Positions 32,593-45,195 of a stretch of 62,000 nucleotides of DNA are shown here, in pieces (positions within the stretch are counted from its first letter, which is position 1; every line of letters starts with the position of its first letter). Location: the NCBI GenBank assembly GCA_905221605.1, contig CAJNDS010002182.1, positions 1-62,000 on the forward strand, written 5' to 3'. Source of the stretch: Symbiodinium natans (Eukaryota; Sar; Dinophyceae; Suessiales; Symbiodiniaceae). Both the position numbers and the translations under genes were made by a program. The notes under the pieces were generated by a model. The model had not been told where the DNA came from, did no database searches, and saw only the letters and a program-made list of their open reading frames with translations.

Positions 32593-33640
32593 ACCGCGCA
32601 GGTCGAAAACGACAACGCCTCGGCCATAGACGACTTCCCGATGCGATTTCCCGTGCCTCTTTGGCTGACGAAGCTACGTTGCTGTCCTGTGGCAAATCAT
32701 CCCCCCCAGCTTACGCTTACCGACTGTCCCTTGCCCGAAGTCCAGCCTGGCAACAGGGTCATGCTCAGAAATGTAAGGAGTGGGTGAGCGACCATCAAGG
32801 CACTAAGGCACTGATGGCACAGTCACCAGCTCGATTGCGGTGGACGTGTCGCAATGTCTGGCAGGCACGCGCAGCCAGGCTAGCCAAGCTGGCCCAGCAT
32901 GGCAAAGGCAACGTTATGAACAAAGCCACCCTTCTATGCGGAGGGATACCCCAAGGTCCGCGGTGAACAACATGGAATCGTGGGATTACACGTCATTATT
33001 GATCCAGTCATAAATTTTGTCATAGATGCCACAGCCAGCCCCATGTCCACTGCGATCACACCTGGCTTTCATCACCTTGTTCATGCAGGACAAGCAGTTG
33101 GATCACCCTGTCCGTTCTTCGACCGGAGCCGCATGCACACCGTGCACATAACAAGACTCGGAGGCAACGTGCAGAAGCACGCAGCAGCAGGTGGTATGGG
33201 CCCGCTGATGATAACACCGGGACAATCCGGCCACTGCTGTCACAGCCCTGTCTCTACGACTGCATCGCCCTAAAACGTCAGCGCCTTACAATCTCAGCTG
33301 GAGCTGCGGGGCTGCACATGTGCAGCGCATGTAGCTCGCAGCGCAAAGCAATGCCGTGCAGGCTTCGCAGCTTTGGCTGTGCTTCCTGCATCCAACAGGA
33401 GAGTACACGAAGCAACAAGTCTCTGTGAGTGAGTTCGCGCAGATCGCCAGGGTTTCGTCTGCCTTGGCCAAGCTTGGTACCTGAAGCATGCAGAATGGCT
33501 CCTTGGCCTCCACTGGCTCATGCATTCCTGTTGCCACGTGTCCGTGCTACACTGCTACATGTCGGCACCAAAGTGCACAAATCTCAGCGGGGCCCGCATG
33601 TGCCGGCTGGCTGGCATTCCTATGATCCTGCAGCTGCCCC
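32593..33640 (+). repeat. 1157-base tandem duplication, copy B2
   Basis: Second copy. The plus frame is open from 32526 to 32966 (146 codons) across the duplication junction at about 32593. No family is recognised. Later in this copy an insertion (GGCATTCCTATGATCCT near 33614) separates it from B1. Confidence 0.92.
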
Positions 33641-35388
33641 GCAGCAGCCTATCCCGATGGCCGATGGCAGGCTCATGCCAATCAACCCTGCACGGCCAGT
33701 GCTCTTGCTGTTTCTCTCTCACTTCATCTGGTTACCTGCCTGCTATGGCCGCGCAAATAGCATGCTCAAGATGGTCGGGCACTTGACCACGGTGTAGCGA
33801 AGGAAGACGTTGTCACAGTGCGGTATCAGTTCTATGGGTTCAACTCCGTGCTGTCAGGGCTTACGGAAGGTCCGTTCTTGCGTCTACTTGCGGCGAATGA
33901 CTTCGGAGATCACGAATCAAAACCTGACAAATGTGAACTTGGTCTTACCTGTAAATGGAAGGCTCGCATGGCCGCCTGCAAGCTGTTTCCATGAAACTGG
34001 GCGTCGGCAAAAAATCCTGAAAGTGCTTCGCATTTCAATCTTGCACTCGTCTGCGGCCAGGCCTCAACCACAACAAGCGAAGAACAAGTGTTGACGAGTG
34101 GCTTCGGGTACGAATGGGGTGGTGTATTCGAGAGCTTGATTTAGGTCTGTCTGGTCTACACAAGCCATGGGAAACCCTGTCTCTTGCCTGTGTTCTGCTT
34201 GCTTCTCATGCAAATTGGCACCCCACCTCCAGAAAGTGTTTGCGCCTCCACTGATTGCAGGTTTCCATGCCGGCTGGGAACCCAATTGCCCTGTTGAACC
34301 GACGTCCTCTTCCTTTGTTCCACGTTTCTGCAGGTGAAGGTAACGCAATTTTTCCATGAGCGTTCCGTTCTCTCATTTCTCAATTACGATCCTGAATCTA
34401 CGTAAGCTAGCTTGGCAACGTTTGCTTGCACAGCGGAATCCTGCACGCATTTGGCATGACAAGCGACAAAAAAGAAATTCCGCTGCTCGCATTTTACCGC
34501 TTTGGTGGCCACTTTTACACGCTTCCCGTGTTTTGCTCGCCGTTCTTGGGGCGATTTGGCCCATTTTGGTCGGCGGCCCACTTCGCTGCTTTTACCGTTT
34601 TACCGCGCTCGGCGGCTTTTTCATGTACCGTGCTTGCCTGAATCGTTTTCGAACGTTTTCGACTTTACCGCTTTATACTCTACCACGGAAAGCCTGCCCA
34701 ATCTGGCAACTTTCTTCGGCAGAATTACACATCTACCGCTGCACCCTCGAGATCCACGTCTCGATGTTCCTTTTAAACTCTTGTCGTTCCGTCGCCCGGA
34801 ACCAGCAGACCCAAGGCAGAGCACCATCCTTCAAGTGAGCTACTCTCTCCGAAACAATACGCAGCCAAGTTGCAGGAAGTGTGATGTTCACCTCTTCACT
34901 GGTTTCCGTGGCCCCTTCATCGAGAATGTGGCGACCTGCCAGAAACCGGAACATGCAGGTCTAAACTTTAGATTCAGATGAGCTGAGACCATACTGCATG
35001 CCCATGTGTGCCTTCACACCCACGAGATTCTATGGCCCTCATTCTTCGCTCAAAAGAAAAGGCTGGTTCTTCCACAGCAGCTACGCCTAAAATGAAGAAA
35101 CACCCTTGCTGTCAGGTAATTATCTGCCGGAAACCGTGATGCTGTGCGTCCATGGATTCATGATGCTGACAGACAGATGGCCGAACTCTAAACAGACTCC
35201 ACAGAAATCCTTGCAGGAAACAGCCATCGGCGGCGCGGCGTGTTCAGCAGAAAATAGCTCTCCTGGAGATCATCAGACACTGAGCAACAATCTGACGAGC
35301 GCAGCAAGCAAAAGGTCTAAACTGCTCAACGCAAGAGCAACGAACCGAACACCCAGCCCACTTCACGACTTTGACCCTCCCAGCACGC
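33641..35388. other. No gene seen; T-rich island with recurring TTTACCG
   Basis: The stretch 34440-34690 is unusually T-rich on plus and contains TTTACCG(C/T) at 34493, 34591, 34598 and 34664. Competing reading frames on both strands exist, but none has convincing protein character. Left and right of it I see nothing supportable. Confidence 0.45.
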
Positions 35389-35643
35389 TTTTCCCAAGTT
35401 GGCGACAACGAGGGGTACTGGAGAGCGTTAACAGCTGGCACCAGCAGTTTCTGCCAGAGCCAACAGTCGGGTGGTCAATGCCGAGGGCATCATACCCACA
35501 ACGCTCATGAACTTGGCTGCCTGATCACTACACCTCGAGAAGGTGCACGTCCGTCCGCCTTCATGCGGAACGTTTAGCAGTAATCTGGCTGCGAGGTCAA
35601 CGACGCAACTGGCTGGCCACTGTGCCGGGATAAAGTTGCGGCA

Positions 35644-36280
35644 GTGGCTGGACGAAGGCGACAGTTCGCATCGTTGCTTCACGGCGACGCGTGCGCGCGC
35701 TGCGCATCCACGGCGGAAGAAGGCTTCTCTTTCCGTCTCGCCAGCGGGACGGACACTGGCACTCGCACACATGGGCAAAGTCAGCCAGGAGCATCAGTGC
35801 CGAGGGAGGGCCAGCAGAGCGTCATCGACGAAATGCAGTGGTTCCTGCTGCGAACAAAGGCTCAGTGCAGCTAGAACGAGGCCCTGAAGCACTGGCGGTA
35901 TTTGCGAGGCCGTCCGGCCAGTCGCAATTCGGACAGCGGCCTGGACAGACCGACTTCCCAGCGTACTCAGCTCAGTGTGCTCTTCGCGTGTGGGTCAAGG
36001 CCCGAATCTTGCAGAAGTGGCCCGATCCCGACCAGCCACGCGCATCGGAGCCCCACGTCGCGCTCGCATGAGCTGCCGCGTTGCAGGCTTCAGGTGCGCG
36101 GCCCGCGTCGCCGCTCTCTGGAGGCTCAGCAACGCGATGGTCCCTGGATGCCCTGGCTTGCGCTGGTAGGACTGCGGCACAAAAGGGAGCAAGCATCAAA
36201 AGTCATCGCCGCAGCACGCCGCCCGTCGTTGCCAATCGAACGTGGGCCTACCAATGCATCACAAACGGCCCGTTTTAGAC
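35644..36280 (+). pseudogene. Decayed coding segment, unit copy 1
   Basis: The plus frame reads GFSFRLASGTDTGTRTHGQS, QQSVIDEMQWFLLRTKAQCS, then TAG at 35872-35874, and resumes in the same frame as NEALKHWRYLRGRPASRNSD. A 13-base net deletion near 35990 then shifts the frame. The intact parts match copies 2 and 3. Original protein unknown. Confidence 0.5.
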
Positions 36281-37851
36281 GGCGCTTTCACGCCGTCCTC
36301 GGTGCACTGAAAACGAGGCCTCTCGGCATGTCGACAGCGTCTTCTCGCAAGAAGCCGTGGGACTATGCGGCTGGGTCTCTTTGGGATGCGACACCTTGCC
36401 GCATTTGCTGCCAGCAGCTTGCACTCTGCAGTTCCGGAGCCTCTCGTGTTAAGGCTCTGCGCACGGCACGAAGTTAAAGCCAACATGAAGATGGCAAAGC
36501 AGAAGGGAAGGACCGGCACGCAGGTGGCTTCACGATGAACACGACGGTTGGACAGCTGGGCTTTATTCTGGCCGGGACTTCAACCTCTTTGACTCTTTGA
36601 TGCGGCAAAGGTGCTTCGATAGCATCGGGAATCCTCAAGCCTGCCTGGCCCCCTTTTCGCGAGGAGCATGCTGCAAGAGCAAGGTCGCCGAGCAAGCAGT
36701 CAGACACACTGCCTACGTACTTGCCGCGAATGTGGGGGCAAGAGGCAGTGGATATCACTGACATCACAGTCACAGTCTCGATGGCACCCTGACACTTGGA
36801 GCTCTCAAGGCTCCAGCCCGCAAGGAGCTGTGGCAGGGCTTGCAGAAGAAGCGATGGCACTGTGACCCGTCTTTCAGTGTCGAGCCCTCAGTGGAGCGTT
36901 CTGGGTCTTATTTCTGCCGTAACACAGCATTGAACACCAACTTTTGCTGTCTCCTGCCCACTCCCAGCTTGGCCAGCACTGGTGTGGGCCGCCAAACCTG
37001 GGGGCGAGATGTGAACGAGAGTAAGGCTACCATGCTGAGCATGCTGCGAGCTCTTAACTCCATGTGGCAGGCAGGCAGCAAGCTGCCAATGAGCAATGGG
37101 GACTCACGGCATAACGTGAGGGCGACGGTACCACAGGAGCGAAAAGCCTGCTTCTTCGCAAGCCTCTGCAACGATTTCTTGCCCTCAAACCAAACTGGCC
37201 ACGCTTTTTCGCAAGCCTGTCCCTGCAACGATGTCCTGCTCTCAACCCAAACTGGCCATGACGGCATTCCCGCTCGGTCTCGCACTGAAGTGCGCACATG
37301 CCGGCCTGCTTGGAGGGGTGATTCTCTGTGCTATTCAGGGCACCTCACCTTACGTGGCGCTTTCCAGCGCTGCCTCTTCTTGCAGCCAGCAAGGGGCATC
37401 CCGGAAGCTGGCACAGGAGGGTTCATAAGCTTAGCCAGTCTGGAGCTCAAGAAGGCCGATGTCGGTGCCATCAACAAAGGGCATTCGGGCGAGACCAGCA
37501 GAAACTTCTCTGCTCCTCCTGCTTGCACCGTGGCAGTGCAATCGGAACTGGAAAGTGCAAGGCTTGCGAGCCTGTTCACTGAGAGGCACCGTTTCCGAGG
37601 GAAGCCCATTGGACAGTCCGCAGCCGCAGCCGCCTAGCCTGATGCCAAGCCCTCTGCACATGCCGCTCGTGCCTCTCAACAGTTCAAGCCTATAGCTGCA
37701 GAAAGTTCCATGTAGGCGAAACGCTCGAGAGCAAGCTGGACCGCGACGGTCTCCATGCGTCTGTCCTGAAAGGCACTACAAACTCTTTCGGAGGAAGGGG
37801 CAAACTGCTAAAACTCAACTCCACAAAGGGTCGAGCCCGGCAGGAACCGAC

Positions 37852-38153
37852 TTGCTGCATGCCGACGACAGCATCGAAGGAAGAGCTGGCCCATCAGGCC
37901 ATCCGGCTTTTGCCGGGGACGGCAAGTTGCGGCCAAGCTTGAATGACGTGAGTGCCAGGCAACGTCAACAGGAGCCGTCACGAGCACTGCTTGCAGAGGT
38001 ACTTGCCAGAGCTGAAGACCGCCACATCGGTGCAGCCGGCATTGCATGTTGAATCTCCGCCGCACTGGACGAAGCCAGGAAAGTGGCTGCGCTGGCTGAT
38101 GCTTACAAACGGCTCAAGGATTGTCTGAGTTCTCAGAAGGTCGTGCCCTGATT
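37852..38153 (+). pseudogene. Helical coding remnant, unit copy 1
   Basis: The plus frame reads NDVSARQRQQEPSRALLAEV, LARAEDRHIGAAGIAC, TGA at 38050-38052, then ISAALDEARKVAALADAYKR and LKDCLSSQKVVP in the same frame. Copy 2 (48002-48303) carries the same TGA. The diverged copy 3 reads GIAFWDCVVLDEARS at the same place without that stop, suggesting the TGA arose in the lineage of copies 1 and 2. Confidence 0.42.
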
Positions 38154-39424
38154 TCTGCAATGCATCAAGTCTTGACAGCCGTGATGCCCACAAGCCGTCC
38201 ACGCAGGCCCTGCAAGGCTAGCTTGCAGAAAGCGTCATGCCGGCTAAATGCCGGAGAGCAAGCTGGGCCGGGACGGCATGCGCGTAAGTGCCCTGATCGA
38301 CATCACGAGGCCTAGTCCGCTGCAACGGCAGACACAGGACGACATGCTGAATGCGGGGTGCGGCGCCGTTCTCTCCTCCCCGTCCGCAGGGTTATTGGCA
38401 GCGCATGCGGTGCTCAAGATGCAAACTTACAAAGGGCTGCGCAGCCACTCCGAGGTAGGAGACTCGTCGTGTGTCCTGGACCCAAAACATGCAAGTCACG
38501 ACGCACTGAGGCCGGAGCCCGCACGGCATCAGGGACGAAGCATGCAAAACAAGGTCGGCCAAAGGCATCCAGGGGGCAGCTCATGCGCAAGGCTGGCACA
38601 GGGGTGCAGATGCCGATGTCTGCACAAGGAAAGCTCCATGTTTGGACTTCGCACGACCTGAAGGGCAGCTTCAGAGATCGCCTTCCCGCAGGCAAGAAAG
38701 GACTTCTTGCAACGTTCCTTCGGTTCCTTCGCATCGTGCGCAAGGAGCATGACTGGCCTACCGTCGATGCTTTAAGTCTTTCAGTCTGGTGTGGCCAACT
38801 TTCGGCAACCCGGAGGGGTGGAACATGGGAAGCATGGAAGAACAGGGAATGCAAGGGATGACAGCGGGGCCAAGGCAGCCAACCGAAAGCCCCCGCACTC
38901 TTGCTTGGCAAGTACTGGGGTATGGAGCACCTAAACACTGACCAGGAATCCACGTCCGCATGCGGCACCGGCCAAGACAGCAAAGAGGTGTCTGAATGAC
39001 GGCTCATTCCCTTTGAAACAGCTCGGCAGGGAGCATGCAGCTGCCGCGGCGCTGCAGCCTGCAAAGAAGTTAAGGCACTCAAGCACACCCCGAGGTCAAC
39101 TTGGGGGTCAACTTGGCAACCCTGCTGACCGCTTGTCTTGGCCGTTCTCGTCATCTTCGGTCATGAAGCGCACAAGGTCCTGCAAACAACGTGGAAGAGC
39201 GGCTGCACTCGGGAACGCTCCACATGACTGTCTTCCGGCTTGGCGGCGTACCCGCAGGCCCTGAAGCTCTGCAGGAGTCACGGGACACCTATGCAAGCAC
39301 GACGTGCGTGAAGCATCATCAAGCGGCAGCTCGACTCTCACAGCCAGCGCATGCACAGGCAAGGCAGTTGAGGGGTGCAGATATGCCGATGTCCGCTAGC
39401 CTTGCAGACGCACCTCAAGCCCTT

Positions 39425-39464
39425 GGCAGACTTGGCAGACTTGGCAGACTTGGCAGACTTGGCC
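39425..39464. repeat. 9-base minisatellite TTGGCAGAC in unit copy 1
   Basis: About four copies of TTGGCAGAC; copy 2 (49573-49622) has about one more, with a substitution (CATGGCAGAC). The unit is a multiple of three and reads LAD repeats in plus. Confidence 0.88.
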
Positions 39465-41585
39465 GCGCCGCGCTGGTGCAAAATGTGTGAACACATGGCC
39501 GGGGCGGCGATAGAGCGCCCCCAAAGCGCCCGCATATGGTTGGTCACGGCGCTGAAGCGGTGCCCAACCGAGAGGGCTGCCTGTCACCTTGAGCGACGCC
39601 GTAGGATGCGCCTTGGGGTGCACCGGGTGCACCTCGCCGGTCTTCAAAGTCTCGGGGGGTCCTCGGCCAGTTGACTGGAGCTTGGCCCTCATGGTGAAAG
39701 TGACGGTTGAACAATGTGAACTATGGCCTACTGCTTAACAATCGAGAAGAGATGGCAAAGGGCAAAGCCCACTACTCATAAGGCTTCGCATCTTCTTGAT
39801 GCCAGGGTGGGCATCGCAATGATTCACCACGCTTGCCTGGCGGCTTCATGCAGAATGGGTGTCTCATGTGTCTCACGAAAGGCTGCCAAACCTTCCGCAC
39901 AGAGGCATGGCCGGTTGGCTCAAGGTCTTTGATGTCTTTGGGAGCCGGCGGGGTATGATGGCCAAGAAAACTGGCCGGACAGCCGGTGGCATGCACAAAG
40001 CTTTTGACAGCTGGCCAACACGAATCCAGAGCACCTTCAAGGCAAGCCAGTCAACGGCCAGAATGCGTGTGGACTTCTTCTCGAACACCTTTTGGAAGGG
40101 CGCGCTGCCCCTTTCATAGCCTGAAGCTAGACCGCTGCGCCGCTGCCGGCTCCTGCAAGCATCAAGCCGCTTGCAGCAAGCCACCATCACGTAGCAGTTC
40201 GAAGCTTGAGGCATTGGCCCGGATGGGTGGGCCTCGAGATCCTGGGCCACTCTTGCCCCGCTGTTGGGATTTGAGGCTTTGGTTGGCCGGCATGCCCGCC
40301 ACCTGCACGTGCATCAGGAACGTGAGGCGATCCGCATGCCCGCCTCCGCCAGCACGATGGCTGGGGAGCCACAACAGGCCTGCGTGGGGCCGGCAGATCA
40401 GCGACCCTAAGATACACTGCTGGTTATGGCCAGCCCGCACGGACCCCATCTTACGATACGGCACGTTCTGCATGGGATGCATGAGTGGTGCTTGTGGTAC
40501 GGACCCCTGCTTTCACAACGGCTTGGCAGCAGGGTCATGCTGCGGTGTCTATCTCTGCGTGGCAAGGACACGATGCCCATACACACCCTCCAGCCGCCTC
40601 ACAAAAGCAAACGTTGAAGGAGCGAATGCCCTTTGCACGAGACCTGGGCTCAGCCACGCCTACCGAAGACTTAGCCGGTCTTGTGCCTGCACTTCACTTC
40701 GGAGGGTTGTGGCTCAAGCTCCGGCGCGGCCAGAGTCATGCAAAGGAGGGTTGGCGGTTTCAGCAGGGCCCCGGCAGACGCAGAGCCACGTGCAATGTGA
40801 CACTGATGATCCAATGCTCGCGTGGGTTTAGGCTGCAAGAGAAGCTGCTAAGCCGCAAAAGAGATGGCGTGGGGGAGGAGCTGGATCTGTCACAGTCATG
40901 GACAGTGGGCAGGCGTTGTGCCAAAATTGACACGTGCGCAGCCGGTGCGAAAAGCATGACCCACTGCTGGGCTGGCAGGCGTTCGCTGCCTGAGAGGCCT
41001 GGCGGGCAGACCTCCACGCAACCTTATAATTCGCATAACTCGCCAGCAGCATCAGCGAGGGCCGTTGCAGCCAGGCCAGCAAAGAATCCTTACTGTGCCT
41101 AGGGCCGGGGCGCGAAATTCATCGAGGAAGGCAGAAGACGGCAAGCTGCCCCAGCAACTGCAAGTCTGCGACACACTCGCATGCAACGCTTCCTGAGCGG
41201 CCCGATGTCAGAAGACCGGTCGAAGAAGGAGCGATCATGCTCAAGCAGCGCGCTGCAAAAGAGTGACCGACGGCAGCCTCACGTGTGGACAGTGGCACAA
41301 GTTCGTCCCCGGCCATTCCTGGGAAAGGATGCCTCAGAATATGGTTTTGCAAGGCAAAATTCTTCTACATAAGTGCCTTCAGCAGCAGATCCGCTTGGCC
41401 ACATTGCATCTAGCAAAGTTGCATCAAGATCCATAAGTGGCAGTGCTGGTAAACCTGCAATCAAGCTCAAACGTGATGATGCATCTTGCCAGAGGCAGGC
41501 AACCTCAGCCTGGTACATTCTATTGCGCAGAAAGGCACTGACCCAGCGCGACAGTACGTGACAAGCGGTTTCTGCGCCAGGGGGA

Positions 41586-41849
41586 GTGCTTGGAACAGGC
41601 GGGCCTGTTCAAGACGTGGCAGTCGAGGGCACTGCTCCAGGCTCGCCCCGAGGCAGCAGATGGACATTGGAGGAGATGGTGCGTGAAGTTAAAAAGACAG
41701 GTGAAAGACAGGTTATCGACTGGTATGTGCAACATGAAGTCCGGAGTCCAGCATGCAAAGGCTTCGCTGAGGGCCAGCTTCTGGACCGTCTAGCGCTGGA
41801 TCTCTCCATTCTGTGGCCGGTGTGGCTCGCAGTGCTTCTTGCTAGCTAG
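41586..41849 (+). CDS. Coding-like block before the conserved frame, unit copy 1
   Basis: The plus frame reads SRWTLEEMVREVKKTGERQV, IDWYVQHEVRSPACKGFAEG, LLDRLALDLSILWP and ends in TAG at 41847-41849. It is intact in copies 1 and 3 (61468-61731) but broken in copy 2 by an 11-base duplication. A membrane-like tail (ILWPVWLAVLLAS) is present. Function unknown. Confidence 0.4.
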   Translation: MLGTGGPVQDVAVEGTAPGSPRGSRWTLEEMVREVKKTGERQVIDWYVQHEVRSPACKGFAEGQLLDRLALDLSILWPVWLAVLLAS

Positions 41850-42165
41850 ATCACGTGTTCAAATGCGCTGCAAGGTTGGCACCACGCTTCGAGGGACTAA
41901 CGAGCAATCTGAGGAACGCGGGCAACCCAGCTACCGTAAGCTTGATGGAGGTATGCACGTGACAAGAGCAGGTCCCCCCAGGAGCTATCACCCAAGCAGC
42001 AGATTGCAAGACATTTCTGACATCGAGCCCGAGGAACCGACGGATGGCAGTATAGCATCGAGCGGCGCGTCGCAGCAAAGGCTGGCTGCATGCCATGAGT
42101 CGATCACAAACCCCCCGCAGCAGCACGGTGCCGCGCGCTCGGCGAATGGTGTGCATGAGGCATGA
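41845..42165 (+). CDS. Frame-conserved segment, unit copy 1
   Basis: The frame from about 41845 to TGA at 42163-42165 encodes KLDGGMHVTRAGPPRSYHPS, LQDISDIEPEEPTDGS, SGASQQRLAACHESIT. Compared with copies 2 and 3, all indels here are multiples of three (3, 9 and 3 bases), unlike neighbouring stretches with 10- and 11-base indels. It is probably an exon or the end of a reading frame. The composition is low-complexity and polar, suggesting a disordered tail. Confidence 0.45.
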   Translation, partial: ARSRVQMRCKVGTTLRGTNEQSEERGQPSYRKLDGGMHVTRAGPPRSYHPSSRLQDISDIEPEEPTDGSIASSGASQQRLAACHESITNPPQQHGAARSANGVHEA

Positions 42166-43500
42166 ACACATGTAGCCCTGCGACGATCAGGAAGCTCTCG
42201 GCTGCCTGCCGGCCTCAGCGTACATGCACTGCCATCACGCAAGTCTCGGCATGCCTTGTCTAAAGTTGGGACATTGAAACTTCCGCTTCATCGCAGCAGA
42301 GGCCTGCCAGCCGCCTCGAATCGCCTCGAATGGCCCAGCTCTCTTCAAGCGTGCTTGTGCCAGGGCAGAATCGGGCAGAAGCAGACAGGGCTCGAAATCG
42401 GGTGCGAAGCAACGGCAGGCGAGAGCTTGCTCAGCTCGTGCAGGTCGCGCAGGCCGCGCAGGTCGCGCAGCGACCGCACCTCGGATCGGCTGCCTCGAAA
42501 GTCTCCAAAGCTTCGCTCCGGCGGCATCACGACATGCCATTGCGGCCAGCCTCTCGCTGGCACTCGGTATACAACTGTGCAATGACACCGCGGGGCTTAC
42601 TAGTCGGGAGCTGGGGGCGACAACCCGCCGTGGCAAAACCACAACTCGGGCAAGCAGCCAAGCAAGAACGCGGCATCAGCGCCGGCACAGCTTTCCCCAT
42701 AAGTCCCATAGGCCTTATCATACGCGCACTCTCTCACGACAGCTCCCGTGAGCAAGAAGCCGCAGGCCAGGGAACGGAGACAACTGAAAGCGGGCGAGCG
42801 CGTGGATGCAGCCAGGGGGGTTCGGAACTTCTCTCGGAGTCGCACGGGCAGTCTCACGGTCAACGCACTGGACCTGCGGGCGAGAAGGCAGCGGGCCAAG
42901 AGGAGGGGAAGCCCAAGGCCACCGTGAACGAAACGGCAATGTCTGCAACCTGGGAGATCGGATGCCTTAAGCAGTCGGCAGCTAAAGGACAGTATGCAGA
43001 CCATTGGGACGGCAAGCTGATGTCAAGCGACAACTCTTAAAGGTACGGACAGCACACTTGGCATCGACGCGGATGTGTGCGGGGCAGGAACTTCCGAACA
43101 AGAAGGCATGACATGGAGGACTTCTTGCATCTAACTGCTGGCATAACTTCTGGTCAGCCCGGGAGGCTGAGGGGGGATATCTTGGCGAGCGCTATGCGAC
43201 AATCAGCCATGTAACTGCCATGCAGTATGTCTCGAAAATACTCTGCATTGAGGAGCATTGCATTTTGCCAATAGTCGGGCATGAACGTCAGCTGGGTGAC
43301 TCGAATGACAGCATGTCCGGCAGCAAGCCTGCTTCTGGCATCATGGCATTCTCTCGCATCAAGGCCATCCCAGTTTGAGCTCTATCTGCGGCTCAGAACC
43401 TCGGCACTCATCGATGTCAACGACATCAGCTGGTCTCCGTCACGCTGTAGAGCGCGGACGAGGTAGCGCCGTCAAACATAGAACCTGGACGGCACAGACC

Positions 43501-45195
43501 CTACGCCAGCCAGTTATGGCTAGGAAGTCAGAACAATAAAAATCGGGGCGAGAAATTATGTTGTATCTCTTTTTTGTCTAGGGTCCTATTCCATACGGAG
43601 GAAACACCACTACACAGGAACTGCCCCCCCCCCCCCCCCCATTTTGCAAACACAATACTCGCATGACGGGCTTGGAAAAGGACACGCATGATGTCTTCAC
43701 GCAACTCCTCCTTTTATGACATGAGGTTGTTTTTGATAAAGCAGGCTTGCAGGGCTTCCAAGAAATCACCAGTGCTCCACCCGCACGAGTGCCGCCAGGT
43801 GGCACTTGAAATATGGGCGGGTTTGAGGAATGAATATATATATATATATGTGTATATATATATATATATGTACCGTTATGTACCAATGATGTTCTAATCA
43901 AGGTCTCTTGAAGTCCCACTTGCTGATCAGCAGCCTTCATCCATCCGCCAACTAGTCACATCATTCCAGCAGATATGCACCTGAGAAGCGGCAGGGCTCT
44001 AGAGCTGAGGCCGGGGTCTCACGTTTATCGTCCCTGAATGCAATGACTCCACACACTGTGCTCAGAGGGTCTCATTTCTGACAGCTCAGCGCAGGGCCAC
44101 ATCAATCGGCAACAAAAGATAACAAAAGGACAATGCGTTGAGATGCTTTGAGCCGAGAGAACACGAAGAATGTGCCGGTGACACGGCCCTGTACATGGTA
44201 GCACAAAATTGCCATGAGCCGAACATACATTGTTTTGTACTCTTGCTCGTTGGTTTGACTCTTGCGTAGTGGGAAAAACAACGATTCCAGGCACTTCAAG
44301 ACAAGGACCACGTCCGTATGTCAGCTTGCACGACACCTTGCTGGCCAGTTTGGACGTGATGTTCGACTCGGTAGATCATACTCGGATCGCATGTCTACTG
44401 GTTGTGGTGGTTGTGGTTGTGGTGGTTGTGGTTGTTGTGGTTGTTGTGGTTGTTGTGGTTGTGGTTGTTGTGGTTGTTGTGGTTGTTGTGGTTGGTGTGG
44501 TTGTTGTGGTTGTTGTGGTTGGTGTGGTTGTCGTGGTTGTTGTTGTTCTCACGGGTCGCCGAATTCTGGCCGGCGACGATCCCTCGCATGCCTTCAAAAC
44601 AGCGTTATAGGACGTTACACGAGACACATATCATTTGCGGGTACACCTGATTAGACGGGGCTTCCCTCGCTTCGTTAGGGTTAGTTCCGGAGAGACCTGT
44701 CCTCGTTTTCATCCAAAATTATCAAAAAGCACATGAACGCATGCCAGCTATCGCCATGTGAGGCGCGTACACACACATAATCACACATACACATCAGATT
44801 GAGTCACACCACTCAATGCTCGCTCAGGACGGGTTCACCATCGGTGGATACTAATAAAAGTTGAGAGGCAGGCACTAGTGTGCGAAGTTGTTGATTAAGC
44901 CGAGTTGAAGTTCTCGACTAAGCCAAGTTGCAAGAGCCAAGGGATAAGGAGAACTGCCAAGTCACGGACCCCATCCAAGCTGCAACGTACTAAGGTAATT
45001 GAAGAAGAGTAGAAGAAAACTTCGGGTCATCGTACGTGACGTCACAATATTGGTTCCTGGCCCTCGGCATCTACGATGAGCAACTTCATGGACCGCAGTC
45101 GCTGGTGGTAAACTACTAGTTGCACGCAGATACAAGAGAAGCTCCAGGTGACACTACGCTGCCCTGACTCCGCAGACTCGGACCCTTGCAGCTCT
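43501..45195. other. Unique spacer between unit copies 1 and 2
   Basis: No protein-like frame. It holds simple repeats: a run of about 18 C (43624-43641), TA/GTATA dinucleotides (43833-43870) and a long TTGTGG hexamer tract (44398-44545). Long Val-, Cys/Gly- or Thr-rich reading frames in the hexamer tract are artefacts. Confidence 0.75.
44398..44545. repeat. TTGTGG hexanucleotide / TTG trinucleotide microsatellite
   Basis: About 150 bases of GGTTGT with occasional GGTTGTGGT and TGGTGTGG interruptions. The plus strand is G- and T-rich with regularly spaced GG pairs. Confidence 0.95.

Larger units (their letters stand above)
35389..43500 (+). repeat. Large tandem unit, copy 1 (about 8.1 kb)
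   Basis: Starts abruptly with TTTTCCCAAGTTGGCGACAA, shared by all three copies and preceded by unrelated flanks. It matches copy 2 nearly base for base over long parts (38400-39150 against 48550-49300 encode the same 246 residues on minus, a shadow frame). It differs from copies 2 and 3 in a replaced segment at about 36730-37240, and from copy 2 at about 41080-41580. Similarity to copy 2 fades between 43456 and 43500. No terminal repeats, target-site duplication or poly(A) tail is visible. Confidence 0.93.

Noticed and set aside
38414-39154. 246-codon minus-strand frame, identical in unit copy 2 (48564-49304)
   Set aside because: Identity follows from the recent duplication, not selection. 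The plus strand over the same bases has more protein-like frames (for example 38640-38800), and the minus translation has biased Ser/Arg/Cys composition.
39908-39930. TTGGCTCAAG resembling the end of the dinoflagellate spliced leader (also TTGTGGCTCAAG near 40700)
   Set aside because: Only 10-12 bases match the leader as I know it, the upstream leader bases do not match, and the first hit lies inside a protein-like frame. Probably chance.
44230-44654. Long Val-, Cys/Gly- and Thr-rich reading frames
   Set aside because: Artefacts of the TTGTGG hexamer tract.
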